A DNA stretch of 22,871 nucleotides from Polynucleobacter sp. (lineage in GTDB: Bacteria; Pseudomonadota; Gammaproteobacteria; Burkholderiales; Burkholderiaceae), in assembly GCA_023253245.1 (NCBI GenBank), contig JALRHB010000009.1:1-22871 (forward strand), in the 5' to 3' direction. Both the position numbers and the translations under genes were made by a program. This document shows, piece by piece, positions 16,802 to 22,871 of the stretch (positions within the stretch are counted from its first letter, which is position 1; each line of letters opens with the position of its first letter). The notes under the pieces were generated by a model, which was given only the letters and a program-made list of their open reading frames with translations, searched no databases and was not told the origin of the DNA.

Positions 16802-19630
16802 ATGAGAGATTTTTGCGCCCAAATTGATTTTCTGAAGCAGCACTCAACTTATGCGCAGCGTTGGCTGAATGCTCGCCCTGATTGGGAAGACTGGCTCAAG
16901 CTCAAGGGCGCTCAAAATATCGGTGTTGATGGGATTTTGGAGCTTTTGCACCCTTGCAAAGCTGCCCTGCTCAATAAAGATCAAGACGAAGCGCAATTTA
17001 TGGCAGATCTGCGGCTAGCCAGGCAACGTTTGATGCTCTGGGTGGCCTTTCGCGACCTCAATGGCCTAGCTAGTCTCATAGAGATTACTCATGCCCTAAG
17101 TTATTTTGCCCAAGAGGTGCTTAATTTATCGATTGCCTACATTCGAGAGGATCTGCAGCCACGCTTTGGTTTGCCTTGGAGTACGGTAACCAATCAAGAA
17201 ATGCCTTTGATGGTAGTTGGCATGGGAAAACTAGGCGGACTTGAGCTTAACCTTTCCTCTGATATTGACCTCATTTTTCTGTATGAGCACGAGGGTGAGA
17301 CCCAAGGGGCGCCTAAGAGCCTGTCTTATCACGAATGGTTTACACGTATGGGCAAGCGTTTGATCCGTTTGTTAGCCGAACATGATGCAAATGGTTTTGT
17401 ATTTCGAGTAGATATGCGCTTGCGTCCGAATGGTGATTCTGGACCACTTGTCTGTAGTCTGGATATGCTCGAAGAGTACCTCTTGGTGCAAGGTAGAGAA
17501 TGGGAGCGGTATGCTTGGATTAAGGGAAGATTGATTGCTCCATCACCAAGCTCTCCCGCATATGCCCATAGTGAAAAAGAGTTGGATCAATTAATCCGAC
17601 CCTTTGTTTATCGACGTCATTTGGACTATGGTGTTATAGCTTCCATTCGTGAGTTGCATGCCCAAATTCAACAGGAGGCAGAAAAGCGTTCATCGAACCA
17701 TCGTGGACGTTCTAGAGATATCAAATTAGGTCGTGGAGGTATTCGAGAAATAGAATTCTTGGCTCAGATGTTTCAGTTAATGCGCGGCGGTACAGATCCC
17801 CGCTTTCGAATTCGCCCTACCTTAGAGGTATTGGAATTAATTAAGCAGCAAGGTATCTTGCCCGCCGAAGATGTTGAATCCTTGCAAAACGCTTATGTTT
17901 TTCTGCGTCGACTAGAGCATCGTATTCAGATTTGGGAGGACCAGCAAACTCACTACCTGCCAGAGGATGATGTTGCCCGAACCCGCTTGGGCAAGAGTAT
18001 GAGTAGTAATGAGCAAGCACATGAGCAGGCCGAATTTATTGGCGAGCTCGACAAGCATCAAAAAGCTGTCGCACAATTATTTGGTAAAGCTTTTATTCTT
18101 GATGACAGTGCTCGCTTAGATAGTGCCTCATTACCTGCAGGCTGGGAGCCAGACATTAAATTGTTCCCAGAATCTGCTGTACGTTGGACGGCTTGGGGAA
18201 GTAGTCCAAAGCAAAAGCAATTGCCCGATAAAAGTCGATTAATTTTTAGTAATTTAATTCGTAAGGCTGCAGACATTTTGCAGGCCGAAGGGCTCAGTGC
18301 ATCGAGCGCAGACACCACATTATTGCGCTTTTTTGATCTACTTGAGGCAATAGCACGCCGTAGTGCATACCTATCCATTTTGTCTGAATACCCTCAAGCA
18401 CTAGTCAACGTGTTGGCTTTATTGAGAGAGTCTCAATGGGGTGCAGAGTATTTAACGCGACATCCCCACCTGCTTGATTACTTGCTGAACTCGCGAACAG
18501 AGAAGGCATTGATAGAGCACCCCGAGCAGTATTGGCATGAGGTCAAAAAGACGCTGGATATGCGCTTAGACGATGTCATGCGCGATGGCGATGGCTCTGA
18601 GCAAGCGATGGATATCTTACGCATTACCCATCACACGGAGACCTTTATCACCCTCTTGGCTGATTTGGGTATTGGTGTAGACCAAGCTTTAACGGTAGAG
18701 AAAGTCAGCGATCATTTGTCTGCGCTAGCAGATTTAATACTGCAGGCTACCTATGAGAGAGTTTGGCCCAGTGTGGCCAAAAAATTTGGGCTGTCCGAAT
18801 TATTGATCCCCCCATTTGCTGTGATTTCCTACGGTAAGTTAGGCGGTAAGGAGTTGGGTTATGCCTCTGACTTAGACTTAGTGTTTTTATATCAGGCAGA
18901 AGAAGCGGATTATTCGGCACAGGAAGTCTATGCTTTGCTAGCCAAGCGAATGATTAATTGGTTAACGGCCTACACATCAGCTGGCAGTTTATTTGAAATC
19001 GATACCCGTCTACGACCTAATGGGTCAGCGGGATTCTTGGTGACGAATGCGGAGGCGTTTAAAAAATATCAATTACGTGAAGGCGATAACGCCGCTTGGG
19101 TCTGGGAGCATCAGGCCCTGACCCGCGCTAGATTTTCATCGGGCAATAAGACTGTTGGCATGTTTTTTGATCAGGTGCGATCACAGGTTTTAAGTCAGAA
19201 ACGCGATATTGATCAATTACGTCTTGAGATTTTAGAAATGCGCCGCAAGGTGCATGCCGGCCATCCCAATCCAAGTGCGACATTTGATTTGAAGCATGAT
19301 GCTGGTGGCATGGTGGATATTGAGTTCATTGTCCAGTTTTTGGTTTTAGCTTATTCCAACCAGTATTCGCAACTGATTGGTAATTTAGGCAATATTGCCT
19401 TACTGCGCATCGCTGGAGAAGTTGGCTTAATTGATGAGCATGCTGCCCGAATGGTCGGTGATGCATATCGGTTATTACGAGCTAGGCAACATCGACTACG
19501 TCTCGATGGTGCAGAAAAGACTCGAGTGAAATTAGAAGGAGAGTTGCAGCTGGTGGAGGCAAGACAATCAGTTTTGGAGCTTTGGCAAGAAATATTTCAC
19601 GCGCCATCGAATAACTCAGAAGTAGTTTAA
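16802..19630 (+). CDS. glnE: Bifunctional glutamine synthetase adenylyltransferase/adenylyl-removing enzyme GlnE
   Basis: GlnE adenylylates glutamine synthetase when nitrogen is plentiful and removes the AMP when it is scarce, under control of PII. Both nucleotidyltransferase domains are intact. The N-terminal adenylyl-removing domain has VGMGKLGGLELNLSSDIDLIF with D154 and D156. The C-terminal adenylyl-transferase domain has SYGKLGGKELGYASDLDLVF with D690 and D692. RVDMRLRPNGDSGPLV and IDTRLRPNGSAGFLV, one per half, mark the internal duplication, and KLGRGGIREIEF and KHDAGGMVDIEF are typical. Its 942 residues nearly equal the E. coli length (946). An in-frame TAA at 16790 leaves ATG 16802 as the only practical start. 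The gene converges on recN with 8 bp between stops; no terminator hairpin is visible, only a run of seven T residues at 19634-19640. Confidence 0.97.
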   Translation: MRDFCAQIDFLKQHSTYAQRWLNARPDWEDWLKLKGAQNIGVDGILELLHPCKAALLNKDQDEAQFMADLRLARQRLMLWVAFRDLNGLASLIEITHALSYFAQEVLNLSIAYIREDLQPRFGLPWSTVTNQEMPLMVVGMGKLGGLELNLSSDIDLIFLYEHEGETQGAPKSLSYHEWFTRMGKRLIRLLAEHDANGFVFRVDMRLRPNGDSGPLVCSLDMLEEYLLVQGREWERYAWIKGRLIAPSPSSPAYAHSEKELDQLIRPFVYRRHLDYGVIASIRELHAQIQQEAEKRSSNHRGRSRDIKLGRGGIREIEFLAQMFQLMRGGTDPRFRIRPTLEVLELIKQQGILPAEDVESLQNAYVFLRRLEHRIQIWEDQQTHYLPEDDVARTRLGKSMSSNEQAHEQAEFIGELDKHQKAVAQLFGKAFILDDSARLDSASLPAGWEPDIKLFPESAVRWTAWGSSPKQKQLPDKSRLIFSNLIRKAADILQAEGLSASSADTTLLRFFDLLEAIARRSAYLSILSEYPQALVNVLALLRESQWGAEYLTRHPHLLDYLLNSRTEKALIEHPEQYWHEVKKTLDMRLDDVMRDGDGSEQAMDILRITHHTETFITLLADLGIGVDQALTVEKVSDHLSALADLILQATYERVWPSVAKKFGLSELLIPPFAVISYGKLGGKELGYASDLDLVFLYQAEEADYSAQEVYALLAKRMINWLTAYTSAGSLFEIDTRLRPNGSAGFLVTNAEAFKKYQLREGDNAAWVWEHQALTRARFSSGNKTVGMFFDQVRSQVLSQKRDIDQLRLEILEMRRKVHAGHPNPSATFDLKHDAGGMVDIEFIVQFLVLAYSNQYSQLIGNLGNIALLRIAGEVGLIDEHAARMVGDAYRLLRARQHRLRLDGAEKTRVKLEGELQLVEARQSVLELWQEIFHAPSNNSEVV

Positions 19631-19638
19631 ATATTTTT

Positions 19639-21309
19639 TTAATTTTGTTCCAATAGTTCGCGTGCATGGCGACGAGTAGTATCAGTAATGGTTGCGCCAC
19701 CAAGCATGCGAGCAATTTCTTCCACTCTTTCAGATCTACCAAGCGGGGAGACTTGAGATATGGTTTTATCCGCCGATTGTGATTTGCTGACTTTTAGATG
19801 GTGATTGCCTTGTGCAGCCACTTGTGGCAAGTGAGTCACACATAGAATTTGATGCGATTGACCAAGCTGGCGCAACAACTTGCCAACTGTTTCTGCAACG
19901 GCGCCACCAATTCCGGCGTCGACCTCATCAAATATGAGTGTAGGTGTAAAAGATGCTTTACTGGTGATTACGCTGATTGCTAAGCTTATGCGAGCAAGCT
20001 CTCCACCTGAAGCAACTTTGGCTAGTGATCGAGGTGTGCTACCTGCATGTCCAGCCACTAAGAATTCCACCTGCTCAAGACCATATGTACCTCCTTCTGC
20101 GAGAGGGTTTAACACAATCTCGAGTTGACCGCCCGCCATGGACAGGTCCTGCATAGCGCTTGTAATTTGCTTTCCTAGATCTTGCGCTGCTTTACTACGT
20201 TTTTGAGAGAGTTGCTTGGCAAGCTTGAGGTAAGAGGCTTCCTCGGCTTTTACTTTCTCGCGAAGGGCATCAATATTTTGAGAGGCTGTTAGTGCATCTA
20301 GGTGATCCACAGTTTCATTCAGTAGCTTCGGTAGCTCATCTACTTCAGTGCGGTACTTTCTAGCGGCATTATGAAGGGCTTGCATACGCTCTTCAATTTC
20401 TTGTAAACGAGCAGGGTCTAGATCGAGTTTTTGTAGGTAGCGATTTAGACTATGCACAGCCTCATCAATTTGAATCTGAGCAGATTCAAGTGCCTGACTA
20501 ATATCGCTCAATGCTGCATCATGTTGAGCAAGGGCGCTCATGTTGATGCATATTTTAGAGAGGATTGATTCAACAGAATTATCCGCATCACTTAATACGT
20601 CAATAGTTTCTTGGCAGCCACTGATAATTTTTGCACCATTAGCAAGTCGAGCATGCTCACTTTGAACTGTAGCCCATTCGCCTTCTTGTGGTGCGAGCTC
20701 ACTGAGCTCTTGAAGTTGCCACTCCAAGCGCTCTCGCTCTCGCTCAACATCTTGGCCAGCATTTTCAGCTTGCTCTAGAAGACGACGAGAATCATGTAGT
20801 TTTTTAAATGATAAAGAGACCTCATTGAGCAAATCCATATGATTGGCGTGTCGGTCTAGTAATTGACGCTGCGCACCAGTTTTAAGAAGTAGCTGATGTG
20901 CATGTTGACCATGAATATCTACTAACTGGTCACCAGCCTCTTTTAATTGGCTAACAGTGGCTACACTGCCATTAATAAAAGCGCGGCTTCGACCATTGCT
21001 TTCAATGGTTCGCTTGAGAAGTAAGCTTTGTCCGTTATCTTCACTCGGAAATCCTTGCTCATCTAGCCAGTCATTGAAGTGCTTTACTTGTTCGGGCGCA
21101 ATTCGAAACAAGGCAGAAATTTCGGCGCGATTACTACCCTCGCGTATTTGGCTACCATCTGCTCGTTCACCTAAGACTAGGCCAAGAGCATCTAGCAGAA
21201 TGGATTTGCCGGCACCTGTTTCACCAGTGAGCACAGTAAATCCAGATGAAAAATCAAGCTCTAGTTGATCAACGATGACAAAGTCACGGAGCGATAGGGT
21301 CTGCAGCAT
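19639..21309 (-). CDS. recN: DNA repair protein RecN
   Basis: RecN is an SMC-like ATPase that acts early in double-strand break repair and holds sister chromatids together. Walker A GETGAGKS is at residues 29-36, followed by ILLDALGLVLGERADG. Long helical segments in the middle (about 165-360, rich in Glu, Leu, Gln and Ala) fit the coiled-coil arms. The ABC signature ASGGELARISLAI and Walker B LIFDEVDAGIGG (D461-E462) sit in the C-terminal half, and CVTHLPQVAAQGNHH is the switch region. At 556 residues it is full length (E. coli 553). It follows nadK after 26 bp, as in many proteobacteria, and is probably cotranscribed. AAGG lies too close to the ATG to be an ordinary Shine-Dalgarno site. I see no LexA box in the gap before it or upstream of nadK. 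Confidence 0.97.
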   Translation of the reverse strand: MLQTLSLRDFVIVDQLELDFSSGFTVLTGETGAGKSILLDALGLVLGERADGSQIREGSNRAEISALFRIAPEQVKHFNDWLDEQGFPSEDNGQSLLLKRTIESNGRSRAFINGSVATVSQLKEAGDQLVDIHGQHAHQLLLKTGAQRQLLDRHANHMDLLNEVSLSFKKLHDSRRLLEQAENAGQDVERERERLEWQLQELSELAPQEGEWATVQSEHARLANGAKIISGCQETIDVLSDADNSVESILSKICINMSALAQHDAALSDISQALESAQIQIDEAVHSLNRYLQKLDLDPARLQEIEERMQALHNAARKYRTEVDELPKLLNETVDHLDALTASQNIDALREKVKAEEASYLKLAKQLSQKRSKAAQDLGKQITSAMQDLSMAGGQLEIVLNPLAEGGTYGLEQVEFLVAGHAGSTPRSLAKVASGGELARISLAISVITSKASFTPTLIFDEVDAGIGGAVAETVGKLLRQLGQSHQILCVTHLPQVAAQGNHHLKVSKSQSADKTISQVSPLGRSERVEEIARMLGGATITDTTRRHARELLEQN

Positions 21310-21335
21310 GCCTTAGCGTATCAAAAAATTTGACA

Positions 21336-22241
21336 TCAAAATGTCGATGGATATTCATTCCAATGCAACTTTTCTCGCAAAGTTTTGTAATCGCTATGGC
21401 TGCGAGGATGAAGAAGGGTAATGGTTTTGGTAGATTGGCGAACTTCAATCGTGTCACCGCTTTGCAAGTTAGTCTGAGACTGCATGTCAAAGTTGACAAT
21501 CACTTCTCTGCCATCTACCACTTCAATACTAACTGTAATATCTTGAGGCAAAACAATCGGGCGATTGGATAAAGAGTGTGGCGCAATTGGTGCCAACAAA
21601 ATTCCGGCTACCCGAGGATGCAAAATTGGTCCGCCAGCGGAGAGCGCATAAGCGGTCGAGCCGGTGGGGGTAGAGACGATCAATCCATCAGAACGTTGGT
21701 TGTACATAAAAGAGCCGTTTACACGTACTGCAAGCTCAACCATTCCTGAAATTCCAGAGCGGTTCACCACGACATCGTTGAGGGCTAGCGCCCGATTGAT
21801 TGCCTGGCCATTACGTAAAACAACGGCGTCTAGTAATGTTCGAGTATCGGCTTCATATTCGCCGGCAATGATTTCAGGAAGTACGGTTTTTACATTCTGG
21901 ATGGGAATATCGGTCATGTATCCCAAGCGTCCCATATTGATGCCGACCAAGGGAACATTGCTGCCGGCTAACTGACGCCCAATGCCAAGCATGGTGCCAT
22001 CACCCCCTAAAACTACTGCTAGGTCAATGGCCCCTGCAAATTCCTCTACATTTTTGGTGGGAAAACTTGTGAGTTCAAGATTGGCCGCAGTAGCTGTTTC
22101 CAAAAAGACCTCGCAATCCTGCTTTCCTAAGAGGCTGGCAAGATCCTGAAGACGTTCTTGCATCCCCTCGGCTTGATATTTGCCGACTAAGGCAATGCGA
22201 CTAAATGTCTTTTTGAAGGAATTTTGGGATGGGCTTAACAT
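21336..22241 (-). CDS. nadK: NAD kinase NadK
   Basis: NadK phosphorylates NAD to NADP, the sole route to NADP in most bacteria. The catalytic GGDGTM is at residues 79-84 (D81), followed by GINMGRLGYMTDI, LNDVVVNRSG (the conserved ND of the family) and DGLIVSTPTGSTAYALSAGGPILHP. From ATG 22241 the protein has 301 residues, close to E. coli (292). The frame is open to an ATG at 22316, but that would add 25 unrecognised residues and overlap hrcA on the other strand, so I reject it. The recognisable alignment begins with RIALVGKYQ at residue 15. There is no Shine-Dalgarno motif before the chosen start; a TTTAAT box ends 7 nt upstream, another possible leaderless arrangement but with a poor -35. 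Divergent from hrcA across 37 bp; recN follows. Confidence 0.95.
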   Translation of the reverse strand: MLSPSQNSFKKTFSRIALVGKYQAEGMQERLQDLASLLGKQDCEVFLETATAANLELTSFPTKNVEEFAGAIDLAVVLGGDGTMLGIGRQLAGSNVPLVGINMGRLGYMTDIPIQNVKTVLPEIIAGEYEADTRTLLDAVVLRNGQAINRALALNDVVVNRSGISGMVELAVRVNGSFMYNQRSDGLIVSTPTGSTAYALSAGGPILHPRVAGILLAPIAPHSLSNRPIVLPQDITVSIEVVDGREVIVNFDMQSQTNLQSGDTIEVRQSTKTITLLHPRSHSDYKTLREKLHWNEYPSTF

Positions 22242-22258
22242 ATGGTGATTAAACCATA
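22241..22258. other. Short inverted repeat at the nadK start
   Basis: TATGGT (22241-22246) and ACCATA (22253-22258) form a perfect 6-bp inverted repeat with a 6-bp spacer; the left arm overlaps the nadK start codon. A second, longer-spaced pair, GTGATT (22245-22250) and AATCAC (22266-22271), overlaps it. Either might be an operator in the nadK/hrcA gap, but repeats this short arise easily by chance. It is not a CIRCE element. Confidence 0.2.
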
Positions 22259-22278
22259 CGCATAAAATCACTTCCACC

Positions 22279-22871
22279 ATGGATGATCGTTCTCGCGCCT
22301 TACTTAAAACCCTCATCGAGCGTTATATCGAGGAGGGTCAGCCCATTGGCTCGCGTACCCTTTCCCGGTTTTCTGGATTAGATTTGTCTGCCGCCACTAT
22401 CCGTAATGTGATGGCTGATTTGGAGGATCTGGGTCTAGTAACCAGTCCTCATACCTCTGCAGGTCGTATTCCCACCCCCCGAGGCTACCGTCTGTTTGTC
22501 GACACTATGGTGACAGTGCGCCCCCTAGAGGAAATGGCGGCTCGAGAGGTTGAAAAAGGGCTTTTGCCGGATTCACCTCAGCGGGTACTCAATTCTGCAG
22601 CGCAAATTTTGTCCAATTTGACTCACTTTGCAGGGGTGGTAATGACGCCCAAGCGGGCTCAGGTATTCAAACATGTTGAATTCTTGCGGCTTGGTGAAGG
22701 AAAAATTTTGCTGATCATGGTCACCCCTGAGGGCGACGTGCAAAATCGTATTCTGCCAACCACGCAGGACTATACGCCAAACCAGTTAATTGAGGCGGGT
22801 AATTACATCAATACCCAATTTGCAGGTAAAAGCTTTGCGCAGGTTCGTGCGCATTTAGCATCCGATTTAGA
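22279..22871 (+). CDS. hrcA: Heat-inducible transcription repressor HrcA (3' end outside window)
   Basis: HrcA represses chaperone operons (groESL, sometimes dnaK) by binding CIRCE operators, and GroEL modulates its activity. The first 197 codons are in the window; the family is about 340 residues. The N-terminal winged helix reads MDDRSRALLKTLIERYIEEG, PIGSRTLSRFSG, SAATIRNVMADLEDLGL and TSAGRIPTPRGYRLFVD, all typical. The GAF-like middle begins with FAGVVMTPKRAQVFKHVEFL and ILLIMVTPEGDVQNR. ATG 22279 agrees with the start of known betaproteobacterial HrcA proteins to within a residue or two. No Shine-Dalgarno motif is visible; TAAAAT at 22263-22268 is a possible -10 box without a good -35. 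No CIRCE or sigma32 promoter is seen upstream, so autoregulation through CIRCE is not supported here. Confidence 0.95.
   Translation, partial: MDDRSRALLKTLIERYIEEGQPIGSRTLSRFSGLDLSAATIRNVMADLEDLGLVTSPHTSAGRIPTPRGYRLFVDTMVTVRPLEEMAAREVEKGLLPDSPQRVLNSAAQILSNLTHFAGVVMTPKRAQVFKHVEFLRLGEGKILLIMVTPEGDVQNRILPTTQDYTPNQLIEAGNYINTQFAGKSFAQVRAHLASDL

Noticed and set aside
19598..19671. Inverted arms CACGCG/CGCGTG and CGCCAT/ATGGCG around the glnE-recN junction as a terminator
   Set aside because: The arms are 6 bp long, more than 50 nt apart, and lie within the coding parts of both genes; no compact hairpin forms.
22200..22278. CIRCE element or sigma32 promoter upstream of hrcA
   Set aside because: I looked for the CIRCE half-sites TTAGCACTC/GAGTGCTAA and for CTTGAA with CCCCAT-like boxes; none is present at a plausible spacing.
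22242..22316. 25-residue N-terminal extension of nadK to an ATG at 22316
   Set aside because: It would overlap the start of hrcA on the opposite strand, the extra residues show no family similarity, and the length from ATG 22241 already fits NAD kinases.
1..22871. A previously undescribed multi-gene system, mobile element, CRISPR array or defence island
   Set aside because: Every gene belongs to a recognised housekeeping family, gaps total about 312 bp, and there are no transposases, integrases, phage genes, direct-repeat arrays or compositional breaks that I can see.

Overview
The window reads as a compact stretch of a betaproteobacterial chromosome. The protein sequences, moderate GC content and neighbourhoods (glcDEF next to yggS-proC, yhdP-nit-tldD, nadK-recN divergent from hrcA) point to Burkholderiaceae, most likely a free-living freshwater Polynucleobacter. 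That placement rests on remembered protein similarity and was not tested by a search. About 98.6% of the window is coding: the 12 gaps between genes sum to roughly 312 bp and the longest is 78 bp. I see no tRNA, rRNA, CRISPR array, insertion sequence, prophage or origin, and no gene-free stretch near 300 bp.

Layout from left to right. Positions 1-2895, plus strand: the C-terminal ~667 codons of recG (its start lies before the window), then ubiA. Positions 2905-8438, minus strand: a tightly coupled cluster read glcD-glcE-glcF-yggS-proC, giving the three subunits of membrane-associated glycolate oxidase, then the PLP homeostasis protein and pyrroline-5-carboxylate reductase. Positions 8456-9022, plus strand: a PduO-type cobalamin adenosyltransferase whose start is only 17 bp from that of glcD. 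A perfect 11-bp-stem hairpin at 9011-9039 separates it from the next minus-strand cluster, yhdP-nit-tldD-aroG (16723 down to 9071). Divergent from yhdP is glnE (16802-19630, plus). It converges on recN, which follows nadK on the minus strand (22241 down to 19639). At the right edge the 5' part of hrcA runs off the window.

The genes cover DNA repair (recG, recN), ubiquinone synthesis (ubiA), glycolate use with electrons probably passed to quinone (glcDEF), proline and PLP metabolism, cobalamin activation, the shikimate pathway entry step (aroG), metabolite repair (nit), peptide processing (tldD), outer-membrane lipid homeostasis (yhdP), nitrogen signalling (glnE), NADP supply (nadK) and heat-shock repression (hrcA).

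I found no undescribed multi-gene system. The most anomalous feature is in aroG: compared with the E. coli enzyme as I remember it, 11 very conserved residues are missing in frame from the active-site and allosteric region. Also worth a look are promoter-like boxes so close to start codons that cobalamin adenosyltransferase, glcD and yhdP may be translated from leaderless mRNAs, and the near absence of Shine-Dalgarno motifs in the window.
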